Of a stretch of DNA of 11,331 nt, positions 1 through 6,296 are shown in pieces. This DNA is from Phycisphaerae bacterium (GTDB taxonomy: Bacteria; Planctomycetota; Phycisphaerae; JAAYCJ01): contig JAAZAW010000206.1 in NCBI GenBank assembly GCA_012514125.1, forward strand, positions 1 through 11,331, written 5' to 3'. Position numbers and translations under genes: made by a program. The notes under the pieces were generated by a model. It was not told where the DNA came from and did no database searches. It saw only the letters and a list, made by a program, of their open reading frames with translations. How positions within the stretch are numbered: position 1 is the stretch's first letter; each line of letters begins with the position of its first letter.

Positions 1-1288
1 GGAGCGTTTTTTTAACGTGACTGAACTCAAGGTGGTCCCGAACTTCCTGACGGAGGAATTGGTCGATGATCGGGTGGACCCGGACCGCGAGGTCGATTTC
101 GGGATTCGAGCCTGGAACGTAGGCCCCGATGTTGACGAGGTCTTCGACGTCGTTATAGATCGAGATAAGCCGACGGACTTTTCTTGCGGCGGTCATGTGA
201 GGCGAGTCGATGACGTCGGGCATGACACGGCTGACGCTTTCGAGAATCGAGATGGCGGGGTAGTGCCCCTTGTTGGCCAGGTTACGGGAAAGCGTGATGT
301 GTCCGTCGAGAATTCCTTTTACGGTGTCGCTGATGGGTTCGGTCATATCGTCACCTTCGACGAGGACGGTATAGAATCCTGTCATGGAGCCTTTTTCGGA
401 TTGTCCTGCGCGTTCGAGGAGTTTTGGCAACAGGGCGAAGACGCTTGGGGTGTAGCCTTTGGTCGCGGGGGGTTCGCCCGCGGCGAGACCTATCTGGCGC
501 TGGGCCATGGCTAGTCGCGTGATGGAGTCTACCAACAGCAGGACGGTTTTGCCCTGATCGCGATAGTATTCGGCGACGGTGGTGGCGGTGAGCGTGGCTC
601 GAACGCGAAGCACGGGGGCCTGGTCGGAGGTGCTGACGACGACGACGGCACGTTTTCGACCTTCGTCGGTGAGATCGCGTTCGAGGAAGTCTCGGACCTC
701 TCGGCCTCGTTCGCCGATGAGGGCGATGACAATGACATCGGCGTCGCTGTATCGTGCGATCATGCCGAGCAGGACGCTTTTACCGACGCCCGGACCTGCG
801 AAGATTCCCATACGCTGGCCTCGACCCGCGGTGGTGAGCGAGTCGATGGCGCGGATGCCTGTGCCGAGAGGTTCGGTGACACGGCGTCGGCGTGTGGCGC
901 TGGGGGCACTGTTAAGCAGGGGATAATAATCCTCTGCGGCGATGGGAGGACCGTCGTCGATGGGATTTCCGAAGCCGTCGATGACTCGGCCCATGAGTTG
1001 GCGTCCTACCGGAATGTGTTGGCGCGAGGTGATACATTTTACGGGGTCGCCGGTTGCCACGCCGACGAGTTCGTCGTAGGGCATGATGACGGCTTGGTGA
1101 CCCTGGAAGCCTACGACCTCGGCTTCGAGGGGTTGGCCGGACCGGCGAAGGATTTGGCACTGCGAGCCGACAGGAACGGGGAAGTCGTTGACGGTGATAA
1201 TGAGTCCAGAGACACCGACGGTTGTTCCGCAGACCTCCATCGGGTTGAGCGATTGGAGAATATTCAATTGTCTGTCGAAAATCGTCAT
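1..1288 (-). CDS. fliI: Flagellar type III export ATPase FliI (C-terminus cut by left window edge)
   Basis: FliI is the cytoplasmic ATPase of the flagellar type III export apparatus and is related to the F1-ATPase beta subunit. Reading the minus strand from ATG at 1288 gives about 429 open codons without a stop to the window edge. Visible motifs are Walker A GPGVGKS (residues about 165-171), GERGREV (about 192-198), Walker B VLLLVD (about 249-254), and the export-ATPase stretches EPLGTGIRAID and PPATKGYTPSVFALLPKLLERAG. Family members are about 430-460 residues, so only a short C-terminal piece should be missing. The N-terminus is short (MTIFDRQLNIL), as in Bacillus-type FliI rather than the longer enteric form. 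The ATG overlaps the fliH stop (ATGA), which suggests translational coupling. fliJ is the usual next gene but would lie outside the window. Confidence 0.96.
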   Translation of the reverse strand, partial: MTIFDRQLNILQSLNPMEVCGTTVGVSGLIITVNDFPVPVGSQCQILRRSGQPLEAEVVGFQGHQAVIMPYDELVGVATGDPVKCITSRQHIPVGRQLMGRVIDGFGNPIDDGPPIAAEDYYPLLNSAPSATRRRRVTEPLGTGIRAIDSLTTAGRGQRMGIFAGPGVGKSVLLGMIARYSDADVIVIALIGERGREVRDFLERDLTDEGRKRAVVVVSTSDQAPVLRVRATLTATTVAEYYRDQGKTVLLLVDSITRLAMAQRQIGLAAGEPPATKGYTPSVFALLPKLLERAGQSEKGSMTGFYTVLVEGDDMTEPISDTVKGILDGHITLSRNLANKGHYPAISILESVSRVMPDVIDSPHMTAARKVRRLISIYNDVEDLVNIGAYVPGSNPEIDLAVRVHPIIDQFLRQEVRDHLEFSHVKKTL

Positions 1289-2076
1289 GCGGGTAATTCC
1301 GGTTCCTTTTCCGGCGTCGCCAGCCATTGATTGATGGTCTCGGTCATGGCGGGAGCCAGATGTTTTATGATATTATGAATTTGGGTTGTCAGTTGTGCGT
1401 CGATTTTTCCGTTATCGGTCTGGACGATGCAGCCGCCGATTTCGACGGTGTCGTCTTTGATCATGCGAACGTGTTGGAGGTTGAAAAGCTGTTGCAATTT
1501 TTCGGCGTCGAAGGTTTCAAAGCGTTCCATATCGACGGGGTTCATTTTCAGGACGATGGAGCTTCTCGATGCGACGAGTCCGACGGCGGTTTTGACGTTT
1601 TCCATAACGACGGAGGGATCGACCTCGAATTGTTTATGGGTGATTTTGACGGCGACGGCCAGTGCCAGGGCGAGAAGGTCCTGCTGGGCGGAGGTGATCA
1701 TCTGATCACGCTCGGCCTCGAATTGTGTCAGGGTGTTTGTGAGGGCGGAGTGAACCTGTTGAATCTGGTTAGCAAATTCTTTTTGTGATAGTTCGAAAGA
1801 TTCGGTGTGCGATTTTTCGAAACCTTGTTTTTTTCCTTCTTCGAGACCTAGGGTGTAGCCTTGTTCGAAGCCTTCTTTTTGAGCGGATTGCCTGATTTCC
1901 ATGGCGTCGGCATTGGCTTGTTCGAGGAGTTTGTCGGCCTGGGCTTTGAGTTCATCGGCTTGTTGCCTGGCTTGACGGAGGATGTGGGCGGCTTCTTCTC
2001 GAACATCGGCGAGATTGAATCGTGAGAATTTCGCCGTCATGCCTTCAACCAGATTGTTCTTTAAGATCGTGCCCAC
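1285..2076 (-). CDS. fliH: Flagellar export apparatus regulator FliH
   Basis: FliH binds and restrains the FliI ATPase and docks it at the export gate. The protein is 263 residues. A charged, Ala/Gln/Glu-rich helical N-terminal half (about residues 20-110) is predicted coiled coil by eye and contains a glycine ladder G69-x3-G73-x3-G77-x3-G81-x3-G85, the GxxxG hallmark of FliH. The C-terminal half has the FliH/YscL pattern, with LALALAVAVKITHKQFE, then VVMENVKTAVGLVA and DDTVEIGGCIVQTDNGKIDAQL. The start is GTG at 2076. An upstream ATG near 2098 runs into TAA after five codons, and the in-frame ATG at codon 13 has its GAAGG too close, so GTG is preferred. The start lies 40 bp after fliG, and the stop overlaps the fliI start. 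Confidence 0.93.
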   Translation of the reverse strand: MGTILKNNLVEGMTAKFSRFNLADVREEAAHILRQARQQADELKAQADKLLEQANADAMEIRQSAQKEGFEQGYTLGLEEGKKQGFEKSHTESFELSQKEFANQIQQVHSALTNTLTQFEAERDQMITSAQQDLLALALAVAVKITHKQFEVDPSVVMENVKTAVGLVASRSSIVLKMNPVDMERFETFDAEKLQQLFNLQHVRMIKDDTVEIGGCIVQTDNGKIDAQLTTQIHNIIKHLAPAMTETINQWLATPEKEPELPA

Positions 2077-2116
2077 TTTTTATCGATTCCATTCCATGAT
2101 AAATATTGATAGATAA

Positions 2117-3145
2117 TTAAACTACGATATCTCCTGCGCCGCCTCGGCCCATGATGACGATTTCGCCGGCATCGTCGAGACGTCGGACGATATCGACGAT
2201 TTTTTGCTGTGCAGCTTCGACGTCTGAAAGTTTGACGGGTCCCATGTATTCCATTTCCTCGTTGATCATTGCCGCGGCCCGTTCGGACATATTATGGAAT
2301 ATTTTTTGTTTGAGTTCGTCGGAAGCGGTCTTGAGTGCCAGAGCCATATCGGAGTTGTCGACTTCCTTGAGGACCATCTGGATTCCGCGATCGTCGACGA
2401 GATTGATGTCTTCGAAGACGAACATGAGTCGACGAATCTGTTCGACGAGTTCGGGATCGGAGGTTTCGAGTTTTTCGAGAATGGCCTTTTCGGTGGTTCG
2501 GTCTGCGACATTGAGGATTTCGGCGACGGCTTCGACCCCACCGGCTTTTTCGAAGGTTTGCGAGACGATAGCGGAGAGTCGTCCTTCGAGGCCTTTTTCG
2601 ACTTCGCGAATGACTTCGGGGTTGGTTTGTTCCATCTTGGCGATTCGCATAACGACTTCCATTTGTTTTTCCTGCGCCAGGCCGCCGAGAATTTCACCGG
2701 CCTTGTCGGCGGGGAGGTGCGAGAGAATCAGGGCGATGGTTTGGGGGTGTTCGTCCTGAATAAACGTCAGAAGGTTTTCGCTTTCCGCTTTTTGGAGGAA
2801 GGCGAAGGGCGTGGCGTTGACGGTTTGCTCGATTTGTTCGAGAATTCGACCGGCTTCGTCTTTTGGGAGCGATTTTTCGAGAAGAGTTTTGGCCAGCATG
2901 AGTCCGCCCTGTTCGACGTAGGATTGGGCCAGGGCGAGGTTGTAATATTCTTCGACAACGAGGTTGCAGAGTTCGGCGGGGACTTGGCCGAGGGAAGCGA
3001 TTTCACGTGTGACTTCCTCGACGGCGTTTCGGTCGAGCCGTTTAAGGATTTCGGCGGCAGTATCTTCTGGAACCGTCAGCAGGAGGATGGCTGCTTTTTT
3101 GATTCCGGATAAACTTGCTTTGATGTCCTGTGTGTCTATGGGCAT
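2117..3145 (-). CDS. fliG: Flagellar motor switch protein FliG
   Basis: FliG forms the upper part of the C-ring rotor. It binds FliF through its N-terminus and takes torque from the stator through its C-terminus. The protein is 342 residues, normal for the family. All three parts are present: an N-terminal domain (GIKKAAILLLTVPEDTAAEIL), a middle domain with the EHPQT motif (residues 132-136), and a C-terminal domain with the MFVF hinge motif (241-244) followed by the charged torque helix (K272, R289, E296/E297). The ending GPVKLSDVEAAQQKIVDIVR then GEIVIMGRGG is classic FliG. The ATG at 3145 lies 11 bp after the fliF stop, with only a weak AGAAAG ribosome site, so coupling to fliF is likely. 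Confidence 0.97.
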   Translation of the reverse strand: MPIDTQDIKASLSGIKKAAILLLTVPEDTAAEILKRLDRNAVEEVTREIASLGQVPAELCNLVVEEYYNLALAQSYVEQGGLMLAKTLLEKSLPKDEAGRILEQIEQTVNATPFAFLQKAESENLLTFIQDEHPQTIALILSHLPADKAGEILGGLAQEKQMEVVMRIAKMEQTNPEVIREVEKGLEGRLSAIVSQTFEKAGGVEAVAEILNVADRTTEKAILEKLETSDPELVEQIRRLMFVFEDINLVDDRGIQMVLKEVDNSDMALALKTASDELKQKIFHNMSERAAAMINEEMEYMGPVKLSDVEAAQQKIVDIVRRLDDAGEIVIMGRGGAGDIVV

Positions 3146-3156
3146 ATATAAACTTT

Positions 3157-4788
3157 CTATCTGCTTTTAATAATCCACTGGCGTACCAGGGCGGCGGCGG
3201 AGGAGGGGTCTTCCTTGACCAGGGTCGCCACCTGTTCGGCCATTTTTCGAGTTCTGATTGTATCTTCGTCCACTTCGATACCCTGGAGCACGCCATCGGA
3301 GCTTACCGCTTCGCCGATGGGTCCCGAATCCGCATCCAGAGGCGGAGTGGGTTCATTAACGGGTTCTTTAAATTCAAGATTCTGAACAGCGACGTTGGTC
3401 GAGGCCTTTTTGAGCATCATGAGCACCATGAGCAGACTTGTAAAGGCCAGGAAAACGAGGCCGACGGGTTTGAGGTATTGTGTGAATTCCGGTAATGAGG
3501 CGGGTCCACTGGCGGCCAGTGCCGTTTCGACCGGAGAGGTCTGGAGGTCGAAGAAATAGCTGACTTCGACGGACGCAGGATCATCGGCGTTGATGATCGG
3601 TAGGATTTTTTTCCGGATGTTGTCTTCCTGGGCTTGTATGATCGGTTCAAGCTCGATGGGAGAGGGTTTTTCTTCCTTTCCGGTTTGCTGTTTGAAGATT
3701 TCGACGAAATAGGTGTAAGGAATGTTGACGGTGGCGCGGATGGCTTTTACGGTTCCGGGGGTATTGTGTTTGACGATCTGGGTCAGGTCACGGTTGCCTG
3801 CGTATTCGGTTTCGGTTTCAGTCTGGGACGATTCCTGTCCGGGTGTTTCGGCGATGGGGACAGAAATTCCGGTGTTGGGTCTGACTCCGGGTTCGTCGGC
3901 GAGGACGACGGGTTTAGAGAGATTTTCATTGGCTCGTTCTTTGGAAATGACCGGGTCGCCGTATTTTTGTTGGGTGGTTTGAATGGTTTCGGATTCAAGT
4001 TCGACAAAGACCCCGACCTGAGCGTTGTTGATGGCGAGGACTTGCTGGATTTTATCGGAAAAGTGTTTTTCGTAGGCGCGTCGAGTGTCGAGTTCTTCGG
4101 ATGCGAAGGGGGAAGAATCGTTGGGGACTCGACAGGGGACGCCGTTGGCGATGACCTGGACGCGATCTTTCGAGAGACGATCGACGGCGCCGGAGACCAT
4201 ACTGGCGACCGCGACGACCAAAGGCTTGGAGGGTGTGATGCCCGATTGCATGTGCATGTAGACCGACGCGGACGGATCGGAACTCGGTCCATCGGAGAGG
4301 ATGCGTTTGGACCCTGGGTTAATAATGACATAGGCTTTCTGGACGCTGTCCATGAGTTGGATGATCTGGCCCAGGCGTTGTTCGAGGGCGAGTTTCCATC
4401 GGTTTTGGCGATCTTCCTGGGTAATCCACATGTCGGATTCGGTGATGAGTTTTTTCCAGCTTTCGGACATATCGGCCGGCAGGGCGTTGACCTGTCCGAG
4501 TCGTGCGATGAGACGGTCACGATCCTGGCGTTTGACAAGAATTTTGTTGTTTTCGATGCGGTACGTGACATCCCAGTTTTCGAGTTTGTTTTCGTAGGAG
4601 GCTGCTTCGGTTTCGGTCAGAGGCTGATCGAGCAGGGGAACCATAGGCGGTTTCGAGGTCTGGTAGATCGTCCAGAACAGCGCAACCATAATCATGACGA
4701 CCAGCAAAAAGATCACCAGACTTTGGCTTGTTGAGAGCGATCCAAGGTGTTCTTTGATCTGTTCAAGTTGTTTTTTTATGAAATCCAT
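3157..4788 (-). CDS. fliF: Flagellar MS-ring protein FliF
   Basis: FliF assembles the inner-membrane MS ring on which rotor, rod and export gate are built. From ATG at 4788 it is 543 residues, typical for the family. An N-terminal membrane segment spans about residues 24-42 (LVIFLLVVMIMVALFWTIY). The periplasmic ring-building domains follow, including ALPADMSESWKKL, EQRLGQIIQLMDSVQKAYVII and DRVQVIANGV. A second membrane segment lies at about 439-459 (PVGLVFLAFTSLLMVLMML). The cytoplasmic tail ends in a FliG-binding helix (MAEQVATLVKEDPSSAAALVRQWI). The frame is open seven codons further to a TTG at 4809, but GAGGG at 4797-4801, eight bases before ATG 4788, selects the shorter form. The loop at about 290-340 is Ser/Thr/Glu-rich, as is usual for the variable region. 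Confidence 0.97.
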   Translation of the reverse strand: MDFIKKQLEQIKEHLGSLSTSQSLVIFLLVVMIMVALFWTIYQTSKPPMVPLLDQPLTETEAASYENKLENWDVTYRIENNKILVKRQDRDRLIARLGQVNALPADMSESWKKLITESDMWITQEDRQNRWKLALEQRLGQIIQLMDSVQKAYVIINPGSKRILSDGPSSDPSASVYMHMQSGITPSKPLVVAVASMVSGAVDRLSKDRVQVIANGVPCRVPNDSSPFASEELDTRRAYEKHFSDKIQQVLAINNAQVGVFVELESETIQTTQQKYGDPVISKERANENLSKPVVLADEPGVRPNTGISVPIAETPGQESSQTETETEYAGNRDLTQIVKHNTPGTVKAIRATVNIPYTYFVEIFKQQTGKEEKPSPIELEPIIQAQEDNIRKKILPIINADDPASVEVSYFFDLQTSPVETALAASGPASLPEFTQYLKPVGLVFLAFTSLLMVLMMLKKASTNVAVQNLEFKEPVNEPTPPLDADSGPIGEAVSSDGVLQGIEVDEDTIRTRKMAEQVATLVKEDPSSAAALVRQWIIKSR

Positions 4789-4802
4789 TTCGAGTTCCCT
4801 CA

Positions 4803-4828
4803 CCGGCAAATCGCATCCTGCTAGCCGG
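4803..4828 (-). promoter_or_regulatory. Possible RNA hairpin in the fliF leader
   Basis: The 64-bp fliE-fliF spacer contains CCGGC and GCCGG arms separated by 16 bases. In the transcript this 5-bp G/C stem would end just before the fliF ribosome site GAGGG (4797-4801), which itself sits in a GAG-N4-CTC micro-palindrome. The element could modulate fliF translation. The arms are short and chance cannot be excluded. Confidence 0.22.
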
Positions 4829-4852
4829 CCCTACGCATATGTATAAAGGTTT

Positions 4853-5170
4853 TTAGATTCTCATGTTTCTGATCTCGGTATAGGCGTCGGTTAACTGGTT
4901 CCTGATTTGCATCAGGAGTGAAAAGGCTACATCGGCTTTTCGGACCGCGGAGAAAACTTCAGCGACATTGTCGGTTTGGCCCGTGGCGAGTTTTTCGGTC
5001 GCGGTCCGGGCTTCCTGCTGAAGGCGATTGACCTGATTGAGATTGTCCATCAGGAGCGTTTTGAAATCTTTGCCGTCAGCGGTCGTGGTCGAAACGGGTC
5101 CCTGAATTCCCGGCGGACACGGGGGCTGAATTTTCCCCGGCAAAATCGAATTATTTACACCATCAACCAT
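4853..5170 (-). CDS. fliE: Flagellar basal-body protein FliE
   Basis: FliE is the small protein joining the MS ring and export gate to the proximal rod, and an early substrate of the export apparatus. From ATG at 5170 it is 105 residues, the usual FliE size. The conserved C-terminal half is clear: DFKTLLMDNLNQVNRLQQEA, then VAEVFSAVRKADVAFSLLMQ, ending RNQLTDAYTEIRNMRI. The N-terminus is a Pro-rich linker (PPCPPG), the variable part in this family. The frame stays open to an ATG at 5230, but the extra 20 residues are encoded by a 7-bp repeat array (NFQL occurs twice). A strong AGAGGA at 5178-5183, seven bases before ATG 5170, decides the start. Confidence 0.93.
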   Translation of the reverse strand: MVDGVNNSILPGKIQPPCPPGIQGPVSTTTADGKDFKTLLMDNLNQVNRLQQEARTATEKLATGQTDNVAEVFSAVRKADVAFSLLMQIRNQLTDAYTEIRNMRI

Positions 5171-5186
5171 TATTTGTTCCTCTTCA

Positions 5187-5221
5187 ATTGTCAGTTGGAA
5201 GTTAGAAGTTGAAAGTTGGAA
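5187..5221. repeat. Degenerate 7-bp tandem repeat array, five units
   Basis: On the plus strand five heptamers follow without gaps: ATTGTCA, GTTGGAA, GTTAGAA, GTTGAAA and GTTGGAA. The array lies in the flgC-fliE gap, four bases upstream of the fliE ribosome site. Similar heptameric families (AACTGAC/AACTGAT type) occur between genes in several bacterial lineages, including cyanobacteria. I infer it is a noncoding repeat, although it is open in the fliE frame. Confidence 0.7.
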
Positions 5222-5263
5222 ATTTATCACTCCAACGTTATTTTTCCATCTGATGTTTTTTCA

Positions 5264-5277
5264 GTTGTCAGTTAACA
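5264..5277. repeat. Second block of the same heptamer family
   Basis: GTTGTCA and GTTAACA are adjacent (plus strand), preceded by the partial match TTTTTCA. The block is 42 bp, exactly six unit lengths, from the end of the first array, so both may descend from one longer, decayed array. Two units alone would be weak evidence; the shared GTTNNNA pattern is what links them. Confidence 0.45.
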
Positions 5278-5278
5278 G

Positions 5279-5294
5279 GTGCGTTACGACGCAC
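5279..5294. promoter_or_regulatory. Perfect 6-bp inverted repeat (hairpin) between flgC and fliE
   Basis: GTGCGT and ACGCAC arms flank a 4-base loop. In the transcript this makes a stable small hairpin 23 bases after the flgC stop. No T-run follows it in the direction of transcription, so it does not look like an intrinsic terminator. It may protect or punctuate the upstream flgBC message. On the opposite strand a T-rich stretch follows only after a gap. Confidence 0.4.
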
Positions 5295-5317
5295 ACTACA
5301 GTCTTTCATTTTTTCTC

Positions 5318-5731
5318 TTACGCCAGAATTTTCAGCGAAGAGACAATCATACTTTTACTTAGTTCATAACTGGCCAGATTCGCCTCATACGCCCGCGATG
5401 CTTCCATCGCGTTGACATATTCGGTGGCAGGATCGATGTTCGGATATCGCACATATCCCGCGTTCGGGCCTTCCTGAATGGCGTTTTTGTGGCCGGGGTC
5501 ATAGACGAGTCGAAATTCGCTGGGGTCGAGTTCGACGCCCGCGACGTGCACACCCTGGGTTTCGCTGATCGATGAACCGGGTTTGAAGACTACAAAACGC
5601 CGCTGGTACGGATTTGGATTGCCGGCGGCGTCTTCGGTGACGTTGCTCATCGCGATGTTGCCGGCGATGACGTCCATCCGTGTTCGCTGAGCGACCAGGC
5701 CGCTGGTACTGATGTCTAGTGCTGTAAACAT
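5318..5731 (-). CDS. flgC: Flagellar proximal rod protein FlgC
   Basis: FlgC is a proximal rod subunit secreted through the flagellar export system. The protein is 137 residues, normal length. The N-terminal helix (MFTALDISTSGLVAQRTRMDVIAGNIA) and the C-terminal signature (GYVRYPNIDPATEYVNAMEA, then SRAYEANLASYELSKSMI) are both present, as is the VDPSEF-like block (GVELDPSEFRLVYDPGH). The usual ANNIANANT rod motif is altered to AGNIAMSNVTED. The start ATG at 5731 has AAAGGAG eleven bases upstream. It lies 18 bp behind flgB. There is no Sec signal peptide, as expected for an export-apparatus substrate. Confidence 0.95.
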   Translation of the reverse strand: MFTALDISTSGLVAQRTRMDVIAGNIAMSNVTEDAAGNPNPYQRRFVVFKPGSSISETQGVHVAGVELDPSEFRLVYDPGHKNAIQEGPNAGYVRYPNIDPATEYVNAMEASRAYEANLASYELSKSMIVSSLKILA

Positions 5732-5749
5732 GGTTTAATCCGCTCCTTT

Positions 5750-6139
5750 CTATACCCTCAGTGAAATCGCTTTTTCGAGCAGGTTGTATCGGTTTCGCAA
5801 AAGTTCCACCGCGACGTTATGCGTTAGGGTGTTTTGCGTCATCTGCGACACCTGTTTTTCGACGCTCCGGTTGTTTCGATCGTGAAACAACAGATATTGA
5901 TTGTAATCGGTTTTCGCCGAAGCCGGCTGTGTCGATTGTGTGCATGCGAGCGTCTTATGTTCGATGGCCTTTTTCAAATCCTGCTGGAATTTGCTTACAT
6001 CCAGGTCCTGCATGACGTAGCCCGGCGTATCGATATTGGCCATGTTATTGACCAGAATTTTGTGCCGGGACTCGGTGAACCGGATCAAGCGATCCAGCGG
6101 CGCAGTCTCTGAATTGTTAAACACTTCACTCAAGATCAT
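5750..6139 (-). CDS. flgB: Flagellar proximal rod protein FlgB
   Basis: FlgB is a proximal rod subunit near the FliE/MS-ring base. It has 129 residues, the normal size. The rod signature NNMANIDTPGY is at residues 31-41. The C-terminal amphipathic helix (QVSQMTQNTLTHNVAVELLR, then NRYNLLEKAI) matches the family. It is the first gene of the flgBC-fliEFGHI run, 42 bp behind the start point predicted from the sigma-54 promoter. The upstream purine tract GGGAAGAAAG is a mediocre ribosome site. A second, out-of-frame ATG at 6146 opens a six-codon ORF that overlaps this start. Confidence 0.94.
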   Translation of the reverse strand: MILSEVFNNSETAPLDRLIRFTESRHKILVNNMANIDTPGYVMQDLDVSKFQQDLKKAIEHKTLACTQSTQPASAKTDYNQYLLFHDRNNRSVEKQVSQMTQNTLTHNVAVELLRNRYNLLEKAISLRV

Positions 6140-6191
6140 TCGTCATTTTTCTTTCTTCCCATATCCGACGGGAGTTTGTCACGGGTAATTA

Positions 6192-6207
6192 TGCAAGTCT
6201 TATGCCA
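6192..6207 (-). promoter_or_regulatory. Sigma-54 (-24/-12) promoter for flgB operon
   Basis: The minus strand reads TGGCAT-AAGAC-TTGCA. GG and GC are separated by exactly 10 bases, as sigma-54 requires, and the match to TGGCAC-N5-TTGCW is one mismatch. The predicted start is near 6181, giving a leader of about 42 bases to the flgB ATG. It sits in the only sizeable intergenic region in the window and is immediately downstream of a gene for a sigma-54 activator. I found no comparably good sigma-70 element here. Confidence 0.88.
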
Positions 6208-6267
6208 AAATTTAAGTCTCTCTATTTCAGTTGTTTATGTAATCCTTAATTGTCGAAATTCATGTAA

Positions 6268-6296
6268 AATTTGCGCCTTTGGCGCATAATTTGCGC
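6268..6296 (-). promoter_or_regulatory. Palindrome/direct-repeat cluster: activator site or weak terminator
   Basis: Two copies of GCGCAAATT (minus strand, 6296-6288 and 6276-6268) are spaced 20 bp apart, about two helical turns. The perfect inverted repeat TGCGCC-AAA-GGCGCA (6286-6272) overlaps the second copy. Relative to the predicted flgB start it is at about -87 to -115, the usual enhancer distance. The palindrome recalls the NtrC box TGCACC-N5-GGTGCA, with a shorter spacer. Read as RNA it is also a hairpin just after the regulator's stop, followed only by AATTTTA, so a weak terminator is the alternative. Confidence 0.5.

Noticed and set aside
17..514. 165-codon plus-strand frame at the left edge
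   Set aside because: The minus strand here encodes the FliI catalytic and C-terminal regions continuously. The plus frame is its shadow.
2294..3112. 272-codon plus-strand frame opposite fliG
   Set aside because: It lies wholly inside fliG, has no ribosome site of note and is Phe/Gly/Asp-rich in the same antisense manner.
3634..4734. 366-codon open frame on the plus strand opposite fliF
   Set aside because: It is the antisense of a clear fliF gene. Its product is low-complexity (Gly, Phe, Asp rich) with no recognisable domain, an expected by-product of the coding strand's codon bias.
5187..5221. CRISPR-like array
   Set aside because: Units are 7 bp and contiguous, with no spacers and no cas genes.
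6272..6286. Strong intrinsic terminator after the response regulator
   Set aside because: The stem is perfect, but only AATTTTA follows instead of a T-run, and the site lies at enhancer distance from a sigma-54 promoter. It is kept as a dual-reading regulatory element rather than a firm terminator.
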